DNA of 64,000 nucleotides, from positions 1,739,841 through 1,803,840 of the forward strand of contig NW_005198244.1 in NCBI RefSeq assembly GCF_000372725.1, in the 5' to 3' direction. Shown one piece after another: positions 1-10,649 of the stretch (position 1 is the first letter of the stretch; each line of letters opens with the position of its first letter). This DNA comes from Emiliania huxleyi CCMP1516. Its lineage: Eukaryota > Haptophyta > Isochrysidales > Noelaerhabdaceae. The notes beneath the pieces were generated by a model. That model made no database searches. It saw only the letters and a list, made by a program, of their open reading frames with translations, and was not told the origin of the DNA. A program made the position numbers and the translations under genes.

Positions 1-255
1 ACAAGCCTCCCCGGCTCGCTGCGGTGGCGTGTGGCAGGAGGGGGTCCGGCGCACAGCGAGCAGCCTCCTCTGAGGCCTGTGTGAGCCTCGCCCGTAGGTG
101 CCGTACGAAGAGGAGCGCGGCGCGGGCCGGCGCGAGCGGCAGCGCGAGCGCGCCGTCGCGCGAGCCTCTTCCTCGCGCATGGCTCGCTGCTGCGAGAGGA
201 GCGGCGCTGCCTCGGCCTGCGAGCTCGCACGACGCTTCCGCGAACCTTCGCGTAG

Positions 256-1314
256 GTGCGCGAGCTGCGCGAGGAGTTCTCGAGCGCGCCGCGCCAGATC
301 CACGCCGACGACTTCGGCTGCGGCCACGCGGCGGACTCTGCCGCTGTCTCCAAGCTGCGGCACGAGGAGGCCGAGGTGCGCGCGTACGAGGAGGCAAACT
401 TCTCTCGGCTCGCCCTCTCCAAGGAGCAGAAGCGCGAGCTGCGCCGGAGGCACGCGGCGGTCGAGCGTGGTGCGCCCCCCCCCCCCCCCCCCCTTCCCTG
501 TCCCTCCCCTCTCTCGCTTCTTCTGCCGTACCTTCTGACGGCTCTCTCTCTCGCAGGCGACGAGCTCTCGCAGTTCGACGACGACTTCTCGCACCTCTAC
601 TCGGTGAGCAAGAGCGGCAAGGCGGCCGACCCGCGCGAAGAGCGCGAGAAGGCGCTCCGCCAGTACATGGCCTCCCTCGAGCAGCGCGGCGCCAAGGGGC
701 GCGCCGCCGGCGCCGCCGACACCTCCGCGCCGGCGCAGACGCGCGAGTCTCGCGAGGAGTCGCGCAGGCAGCGGCGCGCGGCGGCGGCGCGCAAGCGCGG
801 CGCCTCCGGTCTTGGCGGCGACGGCAGCGACGGCGACGGCGGCGACGGCGCGGAGGTGGAGGAGCACCCCATGTACGCGGAGGTGGAGGCGGCCGGCAAG
901 GCCAAGCGGCAGCGCAAGGCGGACGCGGCGGCGGCGTCGGCGGCCGCGTCGGCGGCCGGTCGCGACGAGGCGCGGCGCGAGCTCGAGGCGGGCGACATGG
1001 CGGGCGACGGCGACAAGCGCGAGGCTGGCCGGCAGATCATGAAGAACCGCGGCCTCACGCGCGAGCGCAAGAAGGTGCCGCCCGGCCGGCTGTGAGGTCG
1101 CCACCCCCTCGCACAGCGACGCGCCACTCACCGCCCCCCTCCCTCCTCGCTTCAGATCGACCGCAACCCGCGCGCCAAGAACCGCGAGAAGTACCGCCGC
1201 GCCGTCATCAAGCGCAAGGGCCAGGTGCGCGACGCAAAGGCGCAGGAGGGCGCGTACGGTGGCGAGAGCTCAGGCATCAACCAGAACGTCACCCACTCGC
1301 GCCGCTTCGGCTGA
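256..1314 (+). CDS. UTP3: SAS10/UTP3 small-subunit processome factor, 3' part
   Basis: Nucleolar SSU processome subunit needed for early pre-18S rRNA processing. Three exons are readable: 256-469, 557-1074 and 1156-1314, with introns 470-556 and 1075-1155, both GT-AG. The first exon carries the RQIHADDFG stretch that resembles the conserved E-DDFG region of Sas10 proteins. The middle is charged and low in complexity. The last two exons join to give the diagnostic C-terminal Sas10 domain: KNRGLTRERKK, IDRNPRAKNREKYRRA, RKGQVR, then GESSGINQNV and a terminal SRRFG. Splicing at AAG|gtgccg restores this domain exactly, whereas read-through would stop at 1095. The 5' part lies off the window or in exons before 256; coding-like sequence begins near 98 but its borders are not clear. 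The gene is convergent with TSR1, another small-subunit factor. Confidence 0.88.
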
Positions 1315-1711
1315 TGGGCCCGTGGCGGGCGGCTCGGCGGCAGCCGGCACAGTTGGCTGCGGGCCTGGCGGAGGCCTTCAGATTTGCCGTCGTCGCTCCC
1401 GCGGACACATTGGAATGTGTGTCTCACGTGTGAGTCGTTGTGGGACATATCACATATGCGCGGCGCGCGAGATCTCTAGCATCTACCGCACTACAGCGGT
1501 GTAGCTACTGCGCGGGGACAGCTGTGTGAGAGAGGTAAAGGCGTGAATCCAAATCCGGCAGAAAATACCGTAATCGCGAAAGCCGAAACGTCAAACGATC
1601 AAGTATCAAGAACACACGAGTCGAAAAACCCGCGCGCCCCCCAGCCCCACCGCACGCACCAATGGCAATGCCGCGCGAGTCCTCTGTCCTCCCGGGCCCG
1701 CTCCACCGCGC
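1315..1711. other. Convergent intergenic spacer
   Basis: About 400 bp between the stops of UTP3 and TSR1. It contains short palindromes, CTCACGTGTGAG near 1428 and an imperfect hairpin near 1485-1510, that could serve 3'-end formation. No gene is seen. Confidence 0.5.
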
Positions 1712-4700
1712 TCACTCGCACTCGTACGAGAAGGGGCCGCTCCACTTCGGGAAGGCGCGCTTGTACAGCGACATGCACACCGTGTCGTGCTGCTGCATCG
1801 TGCCGTCAAAGTAGCACTTCATGTAGCCGTGCGTGCCTGCAGGGCAAAGGCGGGCGGCGTGAGAGCGTGCTCTGCTCTGTAGAAGCTGGACGTGACGGTT
1901 TCACGCCATCCCACAACTGGCCGTGCGTGCCGAGCGGCTCACGGGGTGTGGCGACGCGGTGCCTCTCGGCTACTCTCGGGTGCATCTCGACGGATCTCGG
2001 CACCGAGCGACGAGCGGATGTGGCCCTTGCGCCCAAACTTGGTGTGCAACTCGACGGGCTTGAACCAACGCACGTCGTCGGGCGAGAAGAACATCCAGCG
2101 GACGGACGCCTTCTTCTTGTGGCAGCGGAAGGGCGCGCCCGTGAGCAGGATCCGCTTGAGGATGATCCGGTCCGCGTCGACCGACAGCAGCGCGCCTATA
2201 TGACAGGGCGGGCTGTGGCGCAGAGGCGGGGGAGAGGTCGGCGACGCGAGACAGAGAGCGGCGCACCACTTGCGACTGGCAGGCCGGCGAGCTGCGGCGT
2301 CGCGCGCAACGCCTCGCCGTCGGGCAGGAAGGCGAGCAGCGGGCAAGGCGCGTACATCGCGGGCGCGTAAACCGTCGCAACCACCTGCCGGCCCGGCTGC
2401 ACGAACCGCTCGAGCTTGTGCTTGGTGGAGCGGCGGTTGTCTTCCGAGAAGATTGGCCGCGCGGCGTACCGGCGGAAGCCCGCCTGCAGCACGAGCGGCG
2501 CCTATGGGAAGAGTCCTAGTCGGTTCCTAGAAGGCTCCTAGAAGGTTTGCCCGCCTGCAGCACGAGCGGCGCCTTGCCGCGCAGCACCAGCTCCGCCGCC
2601 TGGAGAGGGCGCGGGGGGAGGCTCCGAGGAGTGGGGGCTAGGGAGGCGGGTGAGAGGGTGGGGAGGGGGCGGGCGAGCGGGAAAGTGTGCCGGAAAGCGG
2701 GAAGGAGGGGGAGAGGGTGCGGCGGGGCGGCGTGCAGCGACCACCTCCGCCGCGGCGGTGAGCGAGAGGGTGAAGTGCAGCACCGCCAGCCGGTTCTCGT
2801 GCGTGTTGAGCGACGAGAGGACCAGCGGCGCCGCCGCCTCTCCGGCCTGGCCGACGCCGCCCTCGGCGCCGTACAGCTCGACAAAGCGGCGCGGCACCCG
2901 CAGCTGCAGCCGGACGTACGAGCCGGCGGGCGCGCGTCCCTCGGGTGGCTCGTCGACCGCCTGCAGAGGTCACGGCCCGGACGCGTCACGGACGTGTCGT
3001 GGACGCGCCCCTCTGTGGAAGGTGGGGGAGCGAAGCAAAGGAAGGGGGAGAGGAGGGAGGGGGGCCAGAGAGAGGCTCGTCTTAGGCTCGCCTGCTCCTT
3101 GAGCGCCTGCCGCTGCAGCGTCGGCCAGTGCTCAAAGTGGAAGACGCGGCCGTACTCTGCAGCGGACGGAGGAGGCGGGTGGGTCGGGGGGTCGGGGGGG
3201 TGGGTCGGGGGGGTCGGGGGGGGGGCGAACGGCGTGTGTGCATCGGGCGAGGGAGAGCCCGCCTGGCGGCAGATTCTCCCGCGGGTGCCACGGAGAGGAC
3301 TTGAGCGAGGCGAGGCCGCGGTAGCGCGCGAAGCGCACGCGCGCCGCCACGTCGACGGGCGTGTCCACCTCGTCGGGGAACTTTGCGTCCTCGTCCCGCG
3401 CCGCGCGCTGCTGCAGGTATGCGCGCCGCGCTGCGCCGTCGTCCTCCTCGGCCGCCGCCTCCTCGTCGGCGTCCATCGCCTCGTCGTCGTCGCTGTAGCC
3501 GCCCATCGCCTGACCCATCGCCGCGCCGCCCTCGCCGTCGCTCTCGCCCTCCGCGTCGCTCTCCGCATCGAGCGCGCCCGTCCAGCCCCGCTGGTAGTCG
3601 TCGTCGTCGCCGCGCGCCCCCGGGGGCGCAAGGCGCGCCTAAGCACGGCGCGCTTTCGGTGAGTGGTGCGGTGGCTGTGCCGCTGGGGGAGGGCTCGGGC
3701 ATGCGAGGCGCGCGCGCGGTGGCGTGTGGGTGGGAGAAGGGGGGGGGGGGGGGGGCAGGAGCCCGAGTCGCACCGTGGCGACTCTAACTACTACTACTAC
3801 TACTACTACTGTAATAATAATAATAATAATAATGATAGAGTCGCACCGCGGCGAGCTCGGCCTCAGTCGGCCAAGTCTGCTCTCCTGCGAGCGAGTCGGG
3901 CTCCGCCTCGTACTCGCGGTCCATCACGCGCCGCGCGGAGAGCAGCCGCTGCCCGCCGCCGCCCGCCCCGCCGCCCGCCTCGTCAAACTCCATGCCCGCC
4001 CCGTCGCACTCCATCACGCCCCCCTCCACCTCCATCGACGATCCGGCGGCGGACGCCGCCGTGCCGCCGCCGCGCCTCGGCCGCAGAGGATCGGCCACTA
4101 CGGCCGCCGACTCGATGGCGAAATCGCCGAGCCCGGGCACCTACAGCGCAACCACAGCTCGCCTCCGGCCCCGTCCGCCGCTGCACCCGACCAGAGCAGC
4201 CGAGTCACGTGGAGCAGCCGCTCGGCGGACAGGTCGAGGCCGCGCACGTACCCCTCTACCTCGAGCAGCCCCTCCCCGCCCTCCCCGCCCTCCGCGCCGT
4301 CCGCGCCGCCGTCCGCGCCTCCGCCGCCCGGCCGGTACGAGTGCCGGTGCGCAAGCAGGTACGAACGCTGCTCGCGCCTAGGAGAAGGCGGGGTCGCGGG
4401 GCCGGCTCGAGAGCGACGTGCCGTTGCGGTGGGGTGGCCGAGGTGCGGGGTGGGCTGGGAGGCGGTCGCGCGGCGGGCGAGCTTGCGCGGAGGTGTCCAG
4501 GAGGCGTCTAGGAGGTGACTGGGAAATGACTCGGAGGTGTCTCGTCGCGCGCCAGGCGAGCTTGCGCGGAGAGATGCCGTCCACGTGCCGGAGCAGCGCC
4601 GCGCAGGCCTGGTCCTGGTCGAGCGAGAAGAACTTTGCCTGCTCGGGGAAGCGGGCGTGCAGCGAGGCGGCCCACTCGCGCCTCGCCGCCGCCTGCGGGA

Positions 4701-5794
4701 GACGGGGCGGCCGGGGGTTGGGAGACGGGCCGAGGGTGCGAAGAGGCGCGGAGAGCACGAGAGGTGCGGGAGGGTGCGGAAGCAGCAGCTGTGGGGCGAA
4801 GGCAGCGCCTGCTGCTTTGGAGGCAGCTGCTCCGCGCCGGTTAGCACGCCGACGACCGCCCCGACGCCCTGCATGCAGACGGCGTCCACAATCTCTTCGC
4901 CGCACACGTCGAGCCCGCCTGCGGTCGGGGGAGGGGCGTGCGCCGCCGCCGGCGGGTGAGCTTGCGCGTGCGGCTCGGAGGTGTCTGCGCGGCGCTAGGA
5001 AGGGTTAAGGGGGGTGCCCAGAGCCACACCCTCGGCAGTGCTGGCACGAGTCGGGGCGACCGTCTCGCACAGTGGCCTCGTGGCGAGGCATCCCCGAGCC
5101 TAGCCACGCGACCGCTACCCCCGCGAGGCCACCGCACGAGCGCCACCGCCCTGCCGGCACTGCGCTGCTGGTAGGGTGTGGTGCGCGGGTAGGCCGTGGC
5201 GGCGGATCAAGTACTTGAATAAGGTTGTGCGTGTGGTCGTGTGGCGAGGCCATCCCTTCGCTGCAGTGCGTGACTCATCCTCTCCGCGCGCCACGCGGCG
5301 GTGTCCCCAGTGGCCCCTCGCCAGGCGACCGCCCGCGAAGGGCTTGCGAGTGTGGTGTGTGTGGCAAGGCAGTCGAGCGCGCCGTCTGCGGGAATGGCGA
5401 GGACCATCACATCGCCCGCCTTCATCGCGTCGAGCACCGAGTCGACGCGGCGGCTCGGGCGGAGGACGGTGAAGCGCTGCCGCGCCGCTGTCGCCGCCGT
5501 CGCGCCATCGGCCACCGCCGCGTGCGAGAGCAGCTGCTCCCCGATCGCCTCGGCCTGCGCGTCTTCGCCCGCCGCGACGATGACGAGGACGCGGGGCGGG
5601 ACGGCGGCGTCGGCGTCGGCAGCGGCGCGCCGCGCCGCGACAACCTGCGTCTGCTTGGCCTGCCGCGCCTGCTTGGCCATGTTGCGGCGGGCCTGCTTGC
5701 CCGCTTCGGCCTTTGCGACGCCGCCGCTCGGCCGCGAGGAGCGAGGCTGGAGGTGCCGCCGACGCGCACCCTTACCAGCGCCGCCCTTGGCCAT
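1712..5794 (-). CDS. TSR1: TSR1 pre-40S ribosome maturation factor
   Basis: Translation-GTPase-like factor of the Bms1/Tsr1 family that binds pre-40S particles and is needed for 18S maturation; family members have lost GTPase catalysis. About ten exons on the minus strand. Exon 1 (5794-5383) starts [12 protein letters not shown] and holds the N-terminal AARP2CN-type region ending in LAIPAD. The next exon starts at 4918 and gives [13 protein letters not shown]. Later blocks are [128 protein letters not shown] and LYKRAFPKW, which follow the order of animal and fungal TSR1. The protein stops soon after PKW at SYECE, a little short of the animal form. At least five introns use GC donors. The start is the first ATG of a basic N-terminus typical of the family. 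Confidence 0.93.
3786..3836. repeat. (TAC)n(TAA)n microsatellite in a TSR1 intron
   Basis: Eight or so TAC units are followed by eight TAA units, on the intron side of a donor in the TSR1 exon ending WPTEAELAA. The tract would encode Tyr and Ser runs on the minus strand if the intron were retained. Confidence 0.9.
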
Positions 5795-5859
5795 GGCTGG
5801 GAGTGGACGTCGAGGAGCGACACCAGAACGGGCTGCGTGGCCGAGAGCCTGAAAGAGAA

Positions 5860-6122
5860 CTTTCCTTTCGGCGGGCCTGTCCCGGAAAGTGAGAGACGCC
5901 GGGCAGCGTTGTGCATGACTTCAACCTCCCATACGTATTTTCGTTCGCTTCTCCCTTGGGCTGTTCCATCTTCCCATCTTCTTCCAGCTCATCAGGCGAG
6001 GCGGGGGGGGGCGCGGGTGCGGGGTGCGGTGCGGTGTGAGTGTGTGTGCATGTCGTGTGGCTTCAGCAAATGTCCATCCGTCTGTGTTATTATTAACAAC
6101 GAAGGGGCTCTCAAAAAAGAGA
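5860..6122 (+). repeat. Upstream duplicate A
   Basis: About 260 bp that is clearly related to 6421-6693. Shared blocks include cccggaaagtgaga.acgccgggcagcg, ctcccatacgt, and an AT-rich end with aacaacgaagg. It ends 66 bp before the TSR1 start codon and is antisense to that gene. Nothing in it reads as a protein. It may be a duplicated promoter or untranslated segment, or a short interspersed repeat. Confidence 0.7.
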
Positions 6123-6420
6123 AAGGAGTGCCGGGCCCTCTCCTCGAGCGCTGCGCACGCATTCCCCCCTTCCGCTTTTGGCATCAGCTGAACTTGACCG
6201 GACGGGGGGAAGAAAAAATTGAGAGCAGGACGCCGGGTTTGTCTTGTATGTGCGTGTCGGGCCGGGGTGTGAGCGAGGGGCAGAAGGGGCGGGGACGTGC
6301 GGGGCAGAGGCCCAACGTCGGGCGGCTTGTCGGTGTCCGGAGAATTCGAGGGGGGAACGACGAGGGGGGGATGGGCGGTCGGCGTCGGGGTAGAAGCGAC
6401 AGGGCGTACGGGGTAGCCGT

Positions 6421-6693
6421 CACTTTCCTGCCTCGAAAGGGCGGGGCTGTCCCGGAAAGTGAGAAACGCCGGGCAGCGTGGCGCACAACTGAACCCTCCC
6501 ATACGTGTTTGGGGCTTTGGGCTCCTCCTTTGCTGTCCCATCTCCTCGTCTCTTTCCCGCCTGGGCGGGGCGGCGGGCGGACGCGCGGTGCGGTGCGGCG
6601 TGTGCGTGTGTGCGACTGCGACAGAGAACCACTCGAAAGGGACCATTGGGCTTGTATTATCAACAACGAAGGCAAATTTCAAAGAAAAAAAGC
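6421..6693 (+). repeat. Upstream duplicate B
   Basis: Direct repeat partner of 5860-6122, ending 48 bp before the start codon of the AP2-repeat gene and in the same orientation as that gene. The 300 bp between the copies (6123-6420) is not shared and holds no recognisable gene. Confidence 0.7.
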
Positions 6694-6741
6694 ACTTCAC
6701 ACTTGACGACGCTGACATAAACGGTGCGGGGCACCAGTGTC

Positions 6742-7605
6742 ATGAGGACACTTTCTGCGAGTGCTTCACACGGCGCGGCGGAGGCGGCGGTGGCGGGGGA
6801 GGCGGAGGGGGTCCGCCTGCCTGCACCTCTCTAGCAGCAACAGCACCCGGTACAGGGGCGTGTACGAGGACAAAAAATCTCGCCGCTTCCGGGCGCAGCG
6901 CAAGGTTGACGGCAAGAATGTCTCCCTCGGCTGCTTTGGCACGGCCGTGGAAGCGGCGGTGGCCTATGCGCAGGCGGTCGGGGAGACGCCGCCGGTGGCG
7001 GCGGAGGCGGAGGCGGTGGAGGAGGCGGAGGCGGAGGCGCAGGCGGCGGCGCAGGCGGAGGCGGTGGAGGAGGCGGAGGGCTTGCGCTTGCACCTCTCCA
7101 GCCACAACCACACCGGCTACAAGTGTGTCTACAGGCTCACCTCTGGCAGCTTCGAAGCCAGTAAGTACGAGAACGGCAAGGCAGTCTATCTGGGCTGCTT
7201 CGGCACGGCGGTCGAGGCGGCGGTGGCCTACGCGCGGGCGGTCGGGCGGTCGGCGGAGGCGGGGCCATCGTCATCGGCGGCAGAGTCAGAGGCGCCGCCA
7301 GCAGGCTCTGTGGCGGCAACTCCTTCCGCCGTCGCCACCGTCTCCCCTGCCTTCTCCGCCGGCACGTTTGCGGAAGGAGACCACGTCTCGTCGGCACCGG
7401 GGCGCGCGCAGCACGGCAGGTGCGCAAAGTGGTTCCCCGCGCGCATCGCCGCAGTCAACGCAGACGGCACGTACGACCTGGCCTACGAGGACGGAGACGA
7501 GGAGGAGGGGGTGGCGGCCGGGCTCATCCGGCCCGCGCAAACGCAACCGTCCACGCAGGCAGAGGGCAGGAGCCCAAAGGCGCGCAAACTCGCAGAGCCG
7601 GCCGT

Positions 7606-7640
<35 letters not shown>

Positions 7641-8830
7641 TGCCGCGGGAGGAGCTTCCAGAGCCGCCAGCAGAACCTGTGCCCGGGCTGGAGCGTCGAG
7701 CAGCGCACGACCTCCTCGGAGCGCACGTACGCCATCTACCACAGCCCGGCGGGGCTGCGCGCCGCCTCGCTGACCGACGCGTGGCGCAAGCACGACGCGG
7801 AGGCCGAGGCGGAGGCGCTGACGCTAAACTGGCTGGATCGGCTGCCGCCGCGCCGGCTCAAGCCGCTCTGCGAGGAGAAGGGGCTGCCGACGTGCGGCAA
7901 CTCGGAGGCGCTGGCGAGGCGGCTGCGCGAGAGCGGCGGTCTGAGCGTGTCGCAGCTCAAGGCGCTGTGCGAGGCGGAGGGCCTCGTCAAGCAGGGCACC
8001 AAGGCGGAGATCGCGCGGCGCCTGCGCGACAAGCTGCGTCGGGAGGCGGGCGCCACTGCTGCCCCCGAGGCGGCCTCTTCTCCGTCGGCCTCGGCAAGCG
8101 GCAAGGGCACCAAGCAATCCCACGACGCGTCGTCGTTTCGAGAAGCGCTTGCGGCGGAGCCGGCAGCGGCGGTGGTGCCGGAGGCGGAGGGCTTGCGCCT
8201 GCACCTCTCCAGCAGGTCCGACAATCGCACCGGCTACGTCGGTGTCTTTGCGCGGGGACCACGCTTCGAGGTCTCCCACCGCCGTGTCTACCTGGGCCAC
8301 TTCGACACGGCGGTGGAGGCGGCGGTGGCCTACGCGCGGGCGGTGGCGGCGGCCGGGCAGGAGCCTGTGGCGGCTTGCGCGCGGGCGTTCGGGCAGGCAG
8401 GATCGGGGGAGGAGGCGGAATCGGAGCCAACGGCGGCGCTCCGCGCGGACGAGATTGTGACGGCGATCGTGTGCGACGGCTGCGATGGCGGTTTCGAGCT
8501 GCCGCCGGGGACGCTCGCGCCCGAGGGCGAGTGGTTTTGCGCGGCGTGCTATGCTCGCGAGGTAGCGGGGGCGCCTGCTCTTTCACCACCGGCGGAGGCG
8601 GCGGCGGAGGCGGCGGCGGCAGCGGCGGTCGTGCCGGAGGCGGAGGGTTTGCGCCTTCATCTCTCGAGCAGCAACCCGACCGGCTACACGGGCTTGGTCC
8701 AGCTACCCTCCGGGCGCTTCCAGGTGCGGCGCCGGATGGGCGGGAGAGAGAAGGTCTCCCTCGGCATCTTCGACACGGCGGTGGAGGCGGCGGTGGCCTA
8801 CGCGCGGGCGGTCGGGGAGGCGCCGCCGGT

Positions 8831-8861
<31 letters not shown>

Positions 8862-10649
8862 GAGCCGGCGGCGGCAGCGGCGGTCGTGCCGGAGGCGGAG
8901 GGTTTGCGCCTTCATCTCTCGAGCAGCAACCCGACCGGCTACAAGGGTGTCTACAGGCTCACCTCTGGCAGCTTCGAAGCCAGTAAGTGCGAGAACGGCA
9001 AGGTAGTCTATTTGGGCTGCTTTGGCACGGCGGTGGAGGCGGCGGTGGCCTACGCGCGGGCGGTCGGGGAGACGCCGGCGGTGGCGGCGGAGACGGCGGC
9101 GAAGGCGGCGGCGGAGGCGGCGGCGGAGGCGGAGGCGGCAGCGGCGGTGGTGCCGGAGGCGGAGGGCTTGCGCCTGCACCTCTCCAGCCGCAGCCCGACC
9201 GGCTACACGGGCGTCAACAAGGAACGACGCCGCTTCCGAGCGAGGTTCAACGTTACCCACCTCGGCTGCTTCGACACGGCGGTCGAGGCGGCGGTGGCTT
9301 ATGCGCGCGCGTTCGGGGAGGCGGCGGCACAGAGCAAGGGCACCAAGCGCCCGCGCGACGCCTCGCTGGCGCCTGGTGGCCTCACAGCATCTTCTCGCGG
9401 CGTACCGGGCTCTGCCGAGTTGGAGGGCGGCGGGAGTAGCCGCGAGGAGTGGCAGAGCGTGGGCCCGTATGTCGGCCGGCGGCTGCTGCGGCGGCTCGAG
9501 GGCCACGGCGACGTCCACGCGGCGGTTCGGCTCTATCTGCCCGAGGTAAGATCGGCCGAGATTCGCCGAGATTCGCCGAGATTCGCCGAGATACGGCCTA
9601 CTTGCTCGTGGGCGGAAGCGACACACGAGACCGTGCTAACCGTCAGGCGGAGGACGAGCCCGCGCTATGGCGCATCGAGCACGACAACGGCGACGGAGAA
9701 TCTCCTCGATCTGACTCTCCAAACGGCGTCTCTCCACACTCGCCTTTTGCGAGTAGGCGACGAGGAGGACCTCGAAGAGCACGAGCTGCGCGAGGCAGTG
9801 CAGCGGCTCGCCAGTCGCACCGCCAGAGGCGTGACCTTGTACGAGCCCGGCTCAGGCTGGCGGACCTACGATGGCGGCTCTCCGCAGAGCTCGGGCCTTC
9901 TGGAAGATGCGGTGGATGGCGACGAGGCGTTGTCCGTCGTCGCCGCCGTTGTAAGCGACGGCGACGGGTCCGAGGACGGCTCGGCGGACGGCGCGGAGGT
10001 CGTCGAGATGGCGTTCGACGGGACGAACGCTGTCGGATCTGGCCGCAGCTCGGGCGAGCCGAGCGGCGGGTCCGACGTTTTGATCGCGCCGGGTCGCGCC
10101 CGGCCGCCACCGCCGCCCGCCGGGTGGGTGTGGCCGCGCGAGGGGGGTGTGATCGAGGTGGAGGTGGAGGAGGAGGAGGGGCAGCCCGCCGCGTGGCTCC
10201 GCGCGACCGTGACGGCCGTGCTGGAGGACGGTTGGTTTCAGGCGCTGGTCCGCACGCCGTCCGACGAGGCCCGATGGCACGACTGGTTCTCGTGGCGCGA
10301 GGAGGGCACCGATTGGCGGCGCGTGCCGCTCCGCCAGGAGGCAGCGGCGGAGCCGTCGTCGTCGGCGGCGGCGGCGGCGGAGCCAGAGGCGGCCGAGCCA
10401 GAGGCGGCCGAGCCAGCGGAGCCATCGAGCCAGCGAGGCGGTGCGATTGAGGCGGCGCTTGCGGGCCCGGCGCCGTGGTCGCGGGCTGAGGAGCAGCACC
10501 TTAGCGAGGCGATCCGCGAGTCCATGCCCGCGATCCACGCGCGCTTCGCCGCAAAGGAAGGCGGCAGCACCGCCCGCTCGGCTGAGGAGCTAATGGGTCG
10601 CTTCGTCGCGGCCGCGCGCTGGCAACGCGCTGAGGCGGCCGCGCGCTGA
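6742..10649 (+). CDS. Six-AP2-domain protein with Tudor, MBD-like, SAP and PHD modules
   Basis: Probable nuclear DNA- and chromatin-binding regulator. The start is ATG 6742 (MRTLSASAS). Modules in order: two AP2 domains (about 6810-7230); a Tudor/Agenet-like segment around WFPARIAAVNADGTYDL; a Pro run; an MBD-like segment PGWSVEQRTTSSERTY; two SAP-like motifs (LKPLCEEKGLPT, LKALCEAEGLVK); an AP2; a PHD-like finger with CDGCDGGFEL and WFCAACY; three more AP2 domains; then past two introns (9546-9646 GT-AG; 9690-9756 GC-AG) a Tudor-like PALWRIEHDNGDEEDLEEHE, a second Tudor-like block near 10150-10310, and a SANT-like end. Each AP2 has LHLSS..TGY.GV and LG.F.TAVEAAVAYARA. The reading frame shifts twice: a CCTG duplication near 6823 and one extra C near 7683. 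These may be sequence errors or young lesions, because long open frame follows. Confidence 0.75.

Noticed and set aside
5225-6706. Long plus-strand open frame across the TSR1 first exon and the duplicated spacer
   Set aside because: It is antisense to the clear TSR1 N-terminus and continues through repeats; no family similarity.
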